A stretch of DNA of 64,000 nt from Neonectria sp. B-13 (GCA_002682825.1 NOKP01000018.1:685783-749782), one strand, 5' to 3'. Counted from the stretch's first letter, positions 1 through 11,700 are shown. Numbers and translations: made by a program. Notes: generated by a model not told the origin, from the sequence alone.

Positions 1-2148
1 GCAATGCAATTCTTCAGTACGAAATAGCATCCATTACTAACGCATCCCGAGCATGCCGGTGGACAACGCGGGTCAGTCGTCGTTGTGAGTGTTTCTGGTG
101 TTTGCATCGATGACAGGGAGACATGAGTGTCGTCATCATCGAAGAAGTACCGCACCACCGGGTTTGTATGGCGAGGTACTTTGATGCTTTTTAGCCCGAT
201 CTAGGGCGAGGGTGGAAATGGCTTGGCATCACGGGCGATCGAGTCGGCAATTTACGATCTAGTAAGCTGATGTTTTTGTCGTGTGCCTTATTCCCACGCA
301 GCAGGGAGAGGTAATCTACACGAATTAATATATTTCGGCTTTTACGAGAATAGGCGATTTTCTTAGATGCAGATCCCCGTCTGATTGATCTGGCTCGTGG
401 CAATCACGTGTAAGTTACCTGCGCGGTCAACACCGCAGCCACCGCCAGCACCGACCAAACCTCTTGTCCCTCTCATCTCGAGCTGCCTGAACGAGCTGCC
501 CGCTTTGGACGGTGGGCACGACCTACGGGGACAAGCGGTGGCCCGGCTGCCAATTGGGTTACACCGTTGACGGAGACCCTTAGGCCATTCGTGGCGTGGC
601 TTCAGTCGGCAGGGTCTCCGAAACACTGGGGACGAACAAGCGTGGGCAGGGGCTCGTGCTGTAACGTGTATCCGTCGAACCGAGTCTGGGCGACCACTGA
701 CGGATCGAATTATGGATCAAGCATCATGGCGAATGCCTATGCGACGGGCTGGGTTTATGGTGAGCTGCTAACCTAGCCTCGAAGCCCTCGTGCTAATCCG
801 TACTCCGTAGCGAGTGCCGAGATCTGGTTCCGACTTGTCATGCAGGTCCCTTTTTCATTTCAATCTACCTCATTTCGCTTTCGATGCAAGCGACAGCTTG
901 GCTCGCCGTTCTTCAGCATCACAGACAGACATTCACTCCTGATGTTACTTACGTATGCTCAATCACAATAACCCAAGCGCCAGCCACGACTAGCATCTGC
1001 TGCACATCCCGTCCCATCTCGGCGCCTGCTGAAGGGGAGCATCGACAGTTGAGACTCGCTGGCCCTCACCACGCGTTTGATTCCCATCGTCGGGGATATC
1101 TTAGCGCTCTGGCCATGTCTCTCGTTGTGTGGCGCCACCGTAGCCCCTCTCAGGTCGAAAAATGTTCGATTCCAGCAATCGGCGACAGAGACGACCGGAT
1201 GATGTGGGTGCAAGCCCCCTGTTCATCACAACCCGGTCCTTGACATTTCTAGTCCGTCGAGGCCTCTTCTCTCATCTTTTTATGCTTCAGAGATTTCCAA
1301 CTCTTGAGGTTCTGCAGGTTGCGGTGCTGGACTTTGCTTAGCAGCAGCACTGGAGGTTACAGAAACTGAAGCCGCCACGTGAAACCATCCCGTCTCCCGT
1401 CGGTTTGGCCCCGATGCGACGTCACAGCCCCTCACCATCACCATCTCCTTCACCCATCAAGCAAGCGCCTGTCGGGACTCCGTCTCAAAGCAGCCCACCC
1501 ACACCCGCCGCATCGACCCCTGACTACGAAATATGCCAACCTTCATCCCTGGCTGTGCCTAACCACCACGGTATCAATCCCCGTTTGAGGCTCAGTCTCG
1601 ACCATGAGACAGCCTCCATTGCTTCCCTTGGCGCCAATACCACGGTTGCCCTACCGGACGGCATCCAGGGGGCCATGTCAGGCATGTCAGGGCCGGTTGC
1701 GAGTCCTCCTCCCCCAGAGCGCTCGTGGTGCCATTCTTCCTTACATCGATCTCTCTTTTCCATTTTATTCTTCTCTATCGTAGATAATCTTTGCCGCTCT
1801 CATCGATCGTTTGTTTCCGTGGCGTCGGGCTTGGACCTGACGGCATAATCGACTCACTTCCTCCGTTCCTTTCGCAACCTGCCCCGGGCAACCATTTACA
1901 TCCCGAACCTAATCAAGCATCGCGCAGCATTCGTCTAAGCCGATCTCTTGGGTACTATCTCGTACCTAGACGGTCGAGTCGTCGCGTGCGCCTTGCAACC
2001 TGTCGTTCATTACATTCCTCTGGGAGTGATCCCGAATATATACCCAACGATACCAACGGCTGGACTGTTGTGCCATTCTCTTTACGCGAGCCGTAGGAAC
2101 AGATCAATTCATTGCGATTGAGTGGACTTGAGTTTTGGAGGACGCACC
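1..2148. other. Intergenic stretch, no supported gene
   Basis: Open frames here are short, overlap in several frames and show no recognisable domain, signal peptide or splice-linked continuation. The longest (1405-1848, plus) is proline/serine-rich at its start and then loses coding character. The last few hundred bases are probably the promoter and 5' leader of the secreted-protein gene that starts at 2149. Nothing else is seen. Confidence 0.5.
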
Positions 2149-3778
2149 ATGAGGATAACCACTTCGAGTTTTTGGACTCTGTCCTTCCTCTTTGCCCAGG
2201 TGGGTGCCCCAAATTGAGAATCATAGCTTCCCAAAACTAATGAGAGAGAAGGCTGAAGCCAGCGGCAAAAACGGGCACCACCACCTGTTGAAGAGACAAG
2301 ATACCGCCATTACAGAGGCTGCTGCATCTGCTACGGCTCCCAAGTTTGAAGGGTAGGCCGCCGGCTGCATTGCTAGCATCGAGACATTCATTAACACCGG
2401 TTTCCCAGGCTTCGGATCTCTTATATCACGCAGCTCGACACTACCACTCAGATGGTGACGGTGGCCGCTGACGCAGTTACCGTCACTGAAGCTGCCGAGG
2501 CAGTGGTAAGCATTCTAGATGATCCTATCCCCCCCATACTTGCTAAGGAATTCTTTTGCAGGCTGTCACTATGACCGAGACGGTAAACTCTCAAAATATA
2601 TGATCCTCGCTTGGGTACAACAAGCTAAATCTTAGAAGGTTATGCAGCCTGTCACGGCAACGGAGGTGGTTACGGTCGCTGGCGAAGCTCCGGTAAGAAC
2701 GCACCCCTTCTTCCAATTATCTGCAATACTCTAACATAAAAAAGCCCCCAGTCACTGTCATTGAAACCGTCACTGTAGCTGGCGAAGCTCCGGTAAGAAC
2801 GCCCCCCTTCTATAATTTGATATACGCTGACAACTAGAAGGCCCCGGTCACTGTCGTTGAGACAGTCACCGTAGCTGGAGAAGTTCCGGTAAGAGCTCCA
2901 TGTCTTCAATTCATCGCCACACACTAACGCAGGGAAGGCCGCAATCACCATCACCGAAACCGTCCCCGGGGCTTGCGAAACGGCGGTAAGAAAGCATCCG
3001 TCCAATATAAGATGCAATGAACATTGCTAACGCATCCTAGGCCGCAACCAACATTCTTAGCGGGACGGAGAGTGTTGCTTTTCAGAACGGCATCGGCGTC
3101 TCCACGGTTCCCATTGCTGAGAGTGCCCTGCCAACCACCACGTTCGCCTTAGACCCTCAAGCAACCGACCAAGCATCAATCGTGCCGACTGCGAGTTCTG
3201 CTGCCCCGGCTGACACGGAAGAAGCGGCCACCTCCGTCGCTGAGTCTACATCAGTCGCTGAGTCTACATCAGTCGCTGAGTCTACATCAGTCGCTGAGTC
3301 TGCATCAGTCGCTGAGTCTACATCAGTTGCTGAGACCACATCAGTTGTTGACACTACATCAGTTGCTGAGACCACTTCCGCTGCTGAGACCACTTCCGCT
3401 GCTGAGACCACTTCCGCTGCTGAGACCACTTCCGCTGCTGATACCACCTCCGTCGCTGAAACCACCTCTGTCGCTGAGACCACGAAGCCAAGCAGGACCA
3501 TGGACCGCGAAATCATAATGACACCTACAACAGCGACTCCAGAAGAAGCCACCGATCTCGTGCCCTCAGTTGATCTGGGCGGCCTTGAGCCCGACGCCTC
3601 AGCGGAGCTAGGGTCTGTGGTTGATGGTGCGACAGCCACTGAGGACGGTGCATCTTCTGTTAGGACTCGAGCCAAAATCAACATCTCTACCTTGAGCCTC
3701 AGCAGCGTCCTCAACCTCGGCAAGTTGGTGCCAGCCACGGCCGCTGCCATTGAGGCCCGAGCGACTCATGCTCTGTAG
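2149..3778 (+). CDS. Secreted Ser/Thr-rich repeat protein from duplicated micro-exons
   Basis: Nine exons fit one frame: 2149-2199, 2252-2352, 2409-2505, 2562-2582, 2639-2692, 2745-2792, 2841-2888, 2938-2985, 3041-3778, giving 401 aa. The start ATG opens a hydrophobic signal peptide (MRITTSSFWTLSFLFAQ) followed by a Lys-Arg pair at about residues 31-32 (LLKRQ), a typical Kex2 site. The middle consists of near-identical 16-18-residue modules of the type PVTVxETVTVAGEAP, one per exon. The last exon holds 14 hexapeptides of the type TSVAES/TSAAET, which would be heavily O-glycosylated. No catalytic domain and no clear GPI signal: the C-terminus is not strongly hydrophobic. The composition suggests a cell-wall or secreted mucin-like protein; this is inference. 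At several acceptors an AG three bases upstream is equally possible, adding a Lys. Confidence 0.75.
2639..3040 (+). repeat. Tandemly duplicated exon-intron units
   Basis: Four consecutive units of about 97-106 bp each contain a 48-54 nt phase-0 exon followed by a 49-55 nt intron. Exons share the core GTCACTGTC..GAAACCGTCACTGTAGCTGGCGAA and all four donors read GTAAGA after a CCG or GCG codon. The fourth unit (2938-3040) has diverged most (ITITETVPGACETA). This looks like gene growth by whole exon-plus-intron duplication. Confidence 0.8.
3230..3481 (+). repeat. 18-bp coding minisatellite, 14 copies
   Basis: Fourteen in-frame 18-bp units encode hexapeptides TSVAES, ASVAES, TSVAET, TSVVDT and TSAAET. 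Two homogeneous blocks are visible: TCTACATCAGTCGCTGAG-type units on the left and ACCACTTCCGCTGCTGAG-type units on the right, suggesting two local expansions. The reverse complement also stays open and makes a spurious minus-strand frame. Confidence 0.9.
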
Positions 3779-4018
3779 ACGGGGGAATATGTGGAGGAGA
3801 AGGAGAAGGAGGGAGATTAGCTAGCAGATCAATACACAAGTGCAGTGGAGGTTTAGGCGATACCGCTTGGAGAAGATGTATATATAGATTTGGTTTCCGT
3901 CCAGTGATAATAATATGAGCTAGTCTCATGAATTCTGGGCCTGCGCGTGCACTCGTCTGTGTATGGGTATCATGCCGTGCTTTTTACCTCCCCTTTCCAA
4001 AACGCCTGGTTCATGTAT

Positions 4019-4912
4019 TCATTTCTTCTCTAAGGCAGCGCCTCTTGATGCCAGCTTCATCTTCTTGGCCTGTCGCTTGCTCATCGCCTGTGAGTCCTCG
4101 TCGCCGCCCTTGCGCTTCTGGTTCTGGCCCTTGTTCTTCTTGTTCTTCCCGTCATCGGCAGCCTCGTCCTGATCCTCGTCATCCCGCTTTGCGACCTCCA
4201 CCACATCGACCACGCCCCTGAATCCACTCCTCTTCATGCCCTCGTTAACGACCACGCCCCGGGGGAGGGCTCCAAGGCCCAACATGCCTTTCTCGCTCGG
4301 CAGACTCCATACACTCAGCAGGTTGACAACATCGGCGGGAGCGCGCAAGGACAACGCATCCTTGGCCTCACTGCTAAGAATAATGCCGCGGCCGCGGGTT
4401 GCTCGGACGAGGTTGGTGACGTTGCCAATAAAGATGGCTCGGCCACGGGTGTCGGCTGCCAGGACCTGGGCGTAGCAGATCTCGAAGCGCACGCCGCGGG
4501 AGACGGCAGTCATGCAGGTCTTAGGCTTGAAATAGAAGGGGATGTGCTGGCTGAGGTCGAGGGAGATGAGGGGGATGTCGAGGGTGAGGCAGGCGTTCTG
4601 GAAGGCCTTGTCGGTGGTGGGGCGGATGGCGAGGAGGTCGTAGGCGGCGACGAGGGTTTGGAGGCGGAAGCCGGGGGCGGCAGGGTCGCTAAGGGGGATG
4701 GTGGCGCGGTGGAGGATGTTGGGGATCTTCTTGTTCGGGGCCTTCAGCGTCGACGTGGAGGGGAAGGGCGCGACGGGCGTAGCGGGTAGCGGCTGGATGA
4801 GGCTGTGGTTGAGGGCGACGGTGGCATAGCCAAGGGACGAAGCGAGGGTGAGGAGCTGGAGGAGCTGGTCTGGGGTCGTGGAGGGCGACCAGGCGATGTT
4901 GAGGTCGTACAT
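4019..4912 (-). CDS. RPP1: RNase P/MRP protein subunit p30 (Rpp1/Rpp30 family)
   Basis: A single exon of 297 aa. The protein starts MYDLNIAWSP, the usual opening of the p30 family's TIM-barrel fold, and continues with family blocks such as YDLLAIRPTTDKAFQNAC, IPLISLDLSQ and a segment FYFKPKTCMTAVSRGVRFEI that resembles the barrel core. The C-terminal about 60 residues are Lys/Asp/Glu-rich (KNKKNKGQNQKRKGGDED), probably nuclear targeting or RNA contact. The frame stays open upstream to 5224, but that extension is low-complexity and unlike the family, so the Met at 4912 is preferred. The protein acts in the nucleus in 5' maturation of tRNA and in rRNA processing. Identification rests on remembered family features. 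Confidence 0.88.
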   Translation of the reverse strand: MYDLNIAWSPSTTPDQLLQLLTLASSLGYATVALNHSLIQPLPATPVAPFPSTSTLKAPNKKIPNILHRATIPLSDPAAPGFRLQTLVAAYDLLAIRPTTDKAFQNACLTLDIPLISLDLSQHIPFYFKPKTCMTAVSRGVRFEICYAQVLAADTRGRAIFIGNVTNLVRATRGRGIILSSEAKDALSLRAPADVVNLLSVWSLPSEKGMLGLGALPRGVVVNEGMKRSGFRGVVDVVEVAKRDDEDQDEAADDGKNKKNKGQNQKRKGGDEDSQAMSKRQAKKMKLASRGAALEKK

Positions 4913-5981
4913 GATGTGAGGCGTTGGTGTTGTCGCGAGGAAGAGGGTGGCGTCCGGGTATGTCACAGCATGGTCGAGCCGGGAGAGAGGTTCTGGTAGA
5001 CGGCGCAATGGCTGTTTCGAGAGGGATACGCGGGTTCTAATTTCGGTAGATGTTGCGCGCCTGGGGTGACCAATGGTTGTGCTGGTGTCGCGTGGATTCG
5101 AAGATTGTCGCGATGCTGCAGTCGAGTTTAGCTTTTTTTTTTCCCTCCTCTTACCAATGACGCAGCTACCTCGCCCGCGATTGAACAGAAGCCCTGGTCC
5201 GTGCATGCGTGGGGCATCGTCCACTAACGTTTAGCGGTTCACAGGTGGTGGCAGCGGGAACGGTAGTGGGCAGTAGCGGCCATTGTCGTCATCGACGGGG
5301 GCGGGCTCTTGCCAAAATGCAATGGACAGTTGGTTACAGTTGGTTACAGTTTAGTTACTCTCAGGTCATCCATCAACTGATGAAAGGATGGAAGGATGGA
5401 AGGAAGGATGGAAGACAAATTGGTCATTTGTTTCTTTTTAATTACTCGTACCACTTCGACTAATGCCGGCAAAACATCACTTGCGACGAACTCATTACTC
5501 ACAACACGCAACATCTTGCTCTTGCCCGCCAGCAATTCAAATAGTCTACAATCGATCAGCATTTGCAGTGCCGAAAGAGTGCAGCGCATTTGTGGTTTAG
5601 GCCGGGTTTGCCAAGCTACTGCGCCTCCCCACTCAAAGCTGTTGGTGACGACGACTCACACATGCGACACAGCGTGACAAACACGAGGTCGCGCTCGTCA
5701 CTCGTCGAGTCCCGCCGCGGCAAGGAACAGGGCCGTCACTACTAAATCCTCCCTCCGCCGCCGTCCCCATCACTGTCCTCCGTCAACCTTCGGCGATTCT
5801 CCTTACGCTTACGCTCCCGTCCCGCCCGTTCCTGCAGCTCTTCCGACGTTCTCGACTTCTATAGACTACCGTCCGTCTCGCTCTCGCACTCGCCCCCGCC
5901 CCCGAATATCGCTCCCGAGTCCCGCGCCCGAAGCGAAGCGAAGCGAAGCTCGCACTCTCGGCCGCGCCACCCGCGCCCGCC
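4913..5981. other. Divergent promoter region between p30 and zinc-ribbon genes
   Basis: About 1.07 kb separates two divergent starts. No supported gene. It contains two copies of a 10-bp unit cagttggtta at 5327-5350, a GGAT/GGAAG microsatellite at 5384-5414, and a short gcgaa repeat (about 5933-5950) close to the zinc-ribbon start. Confidence 0.5.
5384..5414. repeat. GGAT/GGAA purine microsatellite
   Basis: An imperfect tandem of aaggatgg and ggaagg units about 30 bp long within the divergent promoter. No function is inferred. Confidence 0.7.
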
Positions 5982-6414
5982 ATGTTCTTCTTCTTTGTGT
6001 GCGGCGAGCACACTTTCCGCAAGGAAGTCAAGGGCTACGAGGGCATGGTCTGCCAGTGCCACCACTGCGGGAACATGGCCGCCCATGTCACCAAGAGCAA
6101 TCCGTGGTTTACCTTTTGCTGGATTGTACGCAAACCTACGCTCCGTCTATCAGTGACCGTTGCTGACCACATGAAACGCTCCCGCTAAACAGCCCGTCAT
6201 CCCCCTCTCCTTCTCCGGCTACACCGACGTCGCCTGCCGCATCTGCAACTTCCACCAACCGCTCGACAACCGTCCAGACGTCAAGGCCATGGCCAATGGC
6301 GGCGGCGGAGGCGGCGGACACCCTCCTCCCCACGGCGCAGTGAGTGCATCCACCGGACCCCCGCCTCAACAGGGCCCTCCGCAGGGAGGCAACCCGCCCA
6401 TGCGGTATGGCTGA
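5982..6414 (+). CDS. Small zinc-ribbon protein
   Basis: Two exons, 5982-6125 and 6193-6414, give 121 aa. The intron has donor GTACGC and acceptor AACAG. The N-terminal part carries a Cys-x-Cys-x2-Cys cluster (CQCHHC) and the second exon supplies CRIC, so four cysteines can bind one zinc ion; the arrangement resembles the fungal zinc-ribbon family Pfam labels zinc_ribbon_15. After the ribbon comes a Gly/Pro/Gln-rich disordered tail (GGGGGGGHPPPHG). Small proteins of this type are common in ascomycetes and have no firmly assigned role that I know. The start is chosen because MFFFFVCGEHTF directly precedes the conserved block. Confidence 0.8.
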
Positions 6415-7260
6415 GTGGCTCTCACTATGGCTGAGCGACTTACACTCCGTCGCCGCTTCGTCGAATGCCTGTTCCGTAATCGCGGAGAAGACACATAGAC
6501 GCGGGCGCTGGTGCGGATGATCGGCAAAGTTGGTGTACACAACCCAGCCTTTTTAGTTCTTGTTTCATGCCAACCTTTTGATCCATCGTGGGAGGCTAAC
6601 ATAGCCTGGTGTTTGGCGCAATATTGGAAACTTGTGGTGCTGCTTGGTGACGAGGATGCCGCGCAATGCTGCGGTAGACGTGTGCTTCACGTCGAGGCCA
6701 ATGCCGCGTGCCATCGTTAGGGTCTAATGCCGGCGTTTTCGGTGATTTCATGCAATCTCATAATGCTGGTCCATCCTAGTGTGTTGAGTTTAATCTAGAC
6801 TCTATTACACTTCTCTCACTTCTCTCTCGGCTTCCTTGTCCCGTCTTGACTCTGCACTTCAGGCTTGGAAATCATGTTTGTTCTGTCCTGGATATTGACC
6901 CCGACACTCTTCACTTGCCACTGTGTTTACGTTGCCCTTTCTGCGGTGAGAGCCTACGGCACGCTGCTTTTGAGACGGTGCTGGATACTCATCCGCCACA
7001 TATCGAACCGTATGGCCCTTCTATGCTGGGTGCTCTCTATGGCTGCTTCCTATTCTCACAGAGCACATGCGTCACTTCATTGTGCAAGTAACGGGGCTCG
7101 TGCTACTGCAACACACGATGAAGCTCAGTGTTGCTCGGGCAAGCCTCCGATGGGGAAGGCAGCGGCAGATATTGGCTCAGCAGGCCAGTACCCTGGTCCA
7201 TCTGTCAAGATACATGGCCCTGGCCAAGCATCAGGTCGAGAAAATTGCCTCCGTCACCCC
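6415..7260. other. Intergenic stretch with doubtful upstream frame
   Basis: An open frame begins at 6865 and runs without a stop into the next gene, but its residues before 7261 look non-coding apart from a chance hydrophobic run (VLSWILTPTLFTC). No splice-supported upstream exon could be recognised. It may hold the 5' end of the 7261 gene. Confidence 0.4.
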
Positions 7261-7964
7261 ATGGCATATAAAGAAGACTGCTACACCAAAGCCCACACAG
7301 CCAACACTACGATCACCTCCTCCCCGCCGTTCCAGTCCTCTCCTTTCACCCCCGAAGACCAACTCTACCTCCACCACCGCCTCCCAATCCGAAAGCCCGC
7401 CACAGCACAAACAGCCAGGCTGTACTTCGCTCGCCTGAGTGCTGTCTTCCAAGGTCTCGCCGACGGGTCCCTCGCACGCGCCGCCGCCATGTCCCCGGGG
7501 CCGGCGCGGGAGCGAAGACGGCGCATGGGGGTTCTCGCCGGGACCTTGGCGGAGCGATATCGCGGCTGCAGGATCGTCCTCTCGGATGGGTTTGTCGACA
7601 GGGTGGTTGCGAGGCATGCTGGCATACAACGGCCGAGTCGGTTCTGGGAGAGGGTGCTTGGTGAAGTAGAGGTACAGGTGCCCATTCAATATATCGCTTC
7701 GGCAGGCCAGAGGCTAACAGTCGACAGCGAGCAAACGCTTCATGGTCCTTCACCCGCCTCTGGATTCCCATCTGCACAATCCAATCTACCCTCGTCATCC
7801 TCGCCTCAGGCCTACTTCCCCCGGCCGCCCAGATAGCGCTCACTGCCGCCAACGCGCTCGCATGTATGTGGTCCGCTGCTGTGCTGTGGGAGAAGGTACA
7901 CGCCCGGTACTTCGCGGCGAAGGCAGAGGAGCAGGAGCTGCATGATTTAATGGGTGGCCTGTAG
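7261..7964 (+). CDS. Two-exon membrane protein of unknown function
   Basis: Exons 7261-7671 and 7728-7964 give about 215 aa. The donor GTACAG after codon GAG and the acceptor TCGACAG restore phase 0 and replace a non-coding read-through to a stop at 7836 with a clearly protein-like end. The first exon is basic and helical (ARERRRRMGVLAGTLAERYRG). The second encodes two hydrophobic segments (LWIPICTIQSTLVILASGLL and IALTAANALACMWSAAVL) and a charged tail ending AEEQELHDLMGGL. I do not recognise the family. The start is uncertain: the ATG at 7261 lies on top of a TATA-like ATATAAAG (7265-7272), so translation could begin in an unseen upstream exon or at the ATG near 7489. Confidence 0.55.
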
Positions 7965-8788
7965 TCCCAGCGGAAATGGCCTTGGTTTTCAGTTTAGACA
8001 CTGGCCATGTTTATGAGAGTTCATGGAAGGCAGCGGGCTTTTCTTTTCATTACAGCTCTCAAACGTCGGGACGGCAGCGGATGTATTTTCAAATGGCACA
8101 CTCGAAAATATTAAGAGTCGGCCATAGTCTAGGTTAAAGTCAGGCAAGAAATGCATTTAAAGAGTGAAGTATAAATCTTCCCAAATCCTATACAAAGCAT
8201 ATCCTACGTAAGTCGACTCTCGTGAAGTTCTTTGATACTCATTTAATATAGATGCCTACTTGCCTACGGATTTCTACCGTAGTGCGCAGACGTGGGTTCT
8301 CATTAAGACATCGATACCGCATGAATTTTGGGGCTTCATGTTGTCATAACTCCCTCTTGCTATTGTCACAACCAGTACATTACCCTGTGTAGTTCCCTTG
8401 CTGGATTAAGTAAAGCATATTCCTGCTAAGCCTCTAGCTATCTTAAACATATACAAGGGTGCCCAAAGTCTCAGTGCCTCAACTAAGGTCTTAGCGCCTA
8501 GGTCAATATAGCAAACTATAGGTCGTGATAATAGCAAAGGGGGTTGCGCTAATAAGAATGCCCGCCGGGTACTCTTATAGATACACATATGTAGCATCCG
8601 TAAATCACTCGAACAAATCATGATTGCGCCAAGAAAGAAGATCATACTAATCAGATTAAACACTTTCGTATATCTTAAGCTCGCCTGATACGTTAGAATC
8701 CCCTGTTCCTGTAAGTAATGCAACATGGGTATCCTACTCGGTTACTGTGATCAAAAAGAGATATCAAACATCCTGCACCGCTGTCCCA
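7965..8788. other. Intergenic stretch with decayed AT-richer DNA
   Basis: From about 8100 the base composition shifts towards A/T with many TA, CTA and TTAG words, unlike neighbouring genes. A minus-strand frame (8406-8726, 106 aa) is open but has no recognised domain. The segment shares an 11-mer ctcagtgcctc (8470-8480) with an inverted repeat at the right end of the window. A point-mutated transposon remnant is the likeliest reading, but no family could be named. Confidence 0.4.
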
Positions 8789-11700
8789 TCAGGTCCTCGA
8801 CGGGCCCGAATCATCGCCCCGGTTCATCCTAAGGCTTTCTTCCATAGCCCTTTTCAACTCCTCATCCTCTTCGCCAGTCTCTTCCGGGGCAGTCCCCTTA
8901 CCCTTGGTCCTTTGCTGCCTAAACTCCTCCTCCGCAAGACTCTGCTTCTTGACATACTCCATCACGATCTCCTCCTCAGTTCGCTGGCTCATCTCTTTTT
9001 GCATCACCTCCTTTGAAGCAGCAATGGCACGCTGCAGCTCAGCATCGTCATCCGTGCTCCCGGGTGCAACAGCGGGTTCATTCCGAGACTCCTGGATGGC
9101 TCGCTGGAGTTCAGCGTCAATGTTATCGGTTTTCTGGGGAGGTGGGAGAACTGTGGTGTCCATCGAGTCCAGCTCGACAAATCCAGCCTCCTGAGGCAAG
9201 GGTGCGTCGGTGAGCACACTCTGCTGGATCGCCTTCTGCACGAGATCCTGGTACTCTTCATCCGTGATCTGATAATTGTGGTCATCAAAGATGGTCATGT
9301 CCTTGGTAGGCAATGGGCCTGCAGTATCAGTCGACTGAACCCGGTCCCGCACGGCCCTGATACTCTCCCTGATGGCCGCCTCGACCATTGCATCTTCCTC
9401 AGCGTTGCCGTGCGACGTCTCGTGGACCGAAGCTTGGATGGCCGCCTCAAGCTCCGTGTCTTCCGATGAAATCGTTTGCACATCTGAAACGCTGTCGTTT
9501 TGTAATGGGAGCTTCACATCGACGTACCCCTTCTTCCACTCGTCCCTGCTGGCTTGCAATTTCTTCCGTTCCTCAAATGACATGCGCCTGGTTTGCAACC
9601 ATCCCGTCTTTGGAGCTTCAAGCACACCCTCAGATGTTTGTTGGTTTGCTGGAAGTTTTCCTGCCGTGTTCTCCTTTCTCTTCATCATATAATGGTTCTT
9701 CAGGTCGAACTTGGAATTATTCCAACGCTTGATAACATCAGCCCTCTCCTCAGGCGTTGAAGTTTGCATCTCTCGTTGCCCCTGGATAGCTCGTGATGAG
9801 ACGATGTAGTTCTGGACGCTCCTGGTAAAGAACTTGTTGATCTCGGCGTGAACTCCCTGCATTGTGTACGCCGGGACACCCCAAATACCTTAACTTGATC
9901 AGTTTTGTTTCCATTTAGTGATTGGGGCGACTTACCAGCGGCGGGCTTTGCAATCAAACCTCCAATACCCTTTCCAAATCCCTTCACCAAACCTGAGGCG
10001 CCTTCTTTCTCTGCTCCTTTCCATGGCTGTGTCACAAGGCCTGCGACACCATCAAAGAAGCCATAGCCTAGCTCCTTTCCGGCAACTTTAATTCCAGTGC
10101 TGAAGTCTGTAACCTTTTCGACCGGTCGAATAGTATCGTCGTTGTAGAGCTTCGGGATGTTTCGAAATCCTTTAGCCAATCCAAGACAGAAATTCATGGG
10201 TGACTTGACACCGGTAGACACAATACGGCCAACTCCCTGGCCCGTTCCAACTGCTGCATCGAATTTAGCCCGGTTTGATGTAGCAAAATCGAGGTCTGTG
10301 ATTGTCTGTGTTAACTTCGAAGAACGGGAGCTCGCCGGCCTCTGAGAGCTGGTCGCCGCTGGTGATAATAAGCTGGAGAAAGTGGACGAGGCATCGCTTA
10401 TGGAAGTTTGGGAGATGTTAGAGTGACTAATAGGCATTGTCGACGATCTCGTAGTCTCGCTGGGTGGATTAGTTGAGCCAGAGTCAGGCTCCGAGAGGAG
10501 CGGCATCGTTACAACGCTCTCAGTAGGTGACACCAAGGGTTTGCCGGTCTCTTCCGTCGGCTGCGGCTGGCTTGGGTTGGTTTCTTTGGCCTTTTTGAAG
10601 CTCTTGAAGAGGTCCCGAGGCATATCAGCTATCGCCATTCCGATTCCGCCTAGATCTGCGACGAGGGAGCAAGCGCAAGCAGAGATGGGATCTGGGGGCT
10701 GATCCTCGGTGATGTACTCCTTGTAGCGATATCTATCACACGTCAGGATTGGCGTTTCTCAAAGCGACTGCGGGAACCTTACAGCTTGAGGTTGGAGTAC
10801 TCCAAAAGACCTTCTTCGACTAATATCGCAGCAGCGAATGGACTGAGTCGGAATTGAGTCCTCCTCACCCGCCACGCGGCGGCCCGGCTGGGTGACACAG
10901 AGCATCGCATTTTGTCAAGATCAATGTGGTCATGAAAGCTCTTGCCACCCATATCAGTGCCCTGCTCTTCCCTAATCCTCTGGCCCAGTTGTGTCGCTTG
11001 ATCCAACGTTTCTGGCCTGGTACAGAACCGAAGCGCCTCAGCTAGGTTCTCTGCGGTCAACTCTTTGTATGGAATTGGGTCCGGTCCAGCCTTGGCCCTT
11101 GCTATCATAGAACCCCAGAATGGCTGATCACCGAAGAAGGGAACAACCAGGGTTGGCTTCCCGGCTTTGATGCCAGCCGCCGTTGTTCCGGCGCCACCGT
11201 GATGGACGACACTGGAGACATGCTCAAAGAGCCAGTCGTGAGGAACGTTCCCGAGCATGAAGACACCATCAGGAATGCCAAGATCGTCTGCTCCAAGGCC
11301 GCCCCAGCCTTTGGAAACTAGTGCTCGTACACCAGAAAGTTTTACGGCGTCGAAGATAGTGCGCGTCATAGCGTCGGGGTCGTCAACAACAATAGAGCCG
11401 AACCCAATGTAGACAGGGGGGGGTCCATCGCGCAAGAAGGCTTCTAGTTGAGGGTCAGGCGTGTAGGAAGATGCAAGATTGAGGAAGAAGAAGCCAGCAA
11501 TGTCGATGTTTCTTCCCCAATCATTAGGCTTCGGGATCAATGCTGGGGACCTGGTTGAAGTTAGACAAACACGCTTTTTGGGGTTAAAATACTAACCAAC
11601 AGTAGGTCCAAGACACCTTGAGTCTCGCAAGAAGCCCCGGGGCCCAGATGAGAGATAGCGGGGGTAAATCGAGAGCCTTGTCTCGGAACCGATTGATGAC

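Noticed and set aside
1405..1848. Plus-strand frame of 147 aa, Pro/Ser-rich at the start
   Set aside because: No domain, start context or splice continuation; composition drifts to a random-looking end.
3157..3750. Long minus-strand frame of 197 aa rich in VVSA/DSAT repeats
   Set aside because: It is the reverse complement of the 18-bp coding minisatellite of the secreted protein; the repeat length divisible by three keeps it open.
6865..7836. 323-aa uninterrupted frame
   Set aside because: Its first about 130 residues and last 55 look non-coding; the second part is better explained by an intron at 7672-7727 leading to the real C-terminus.
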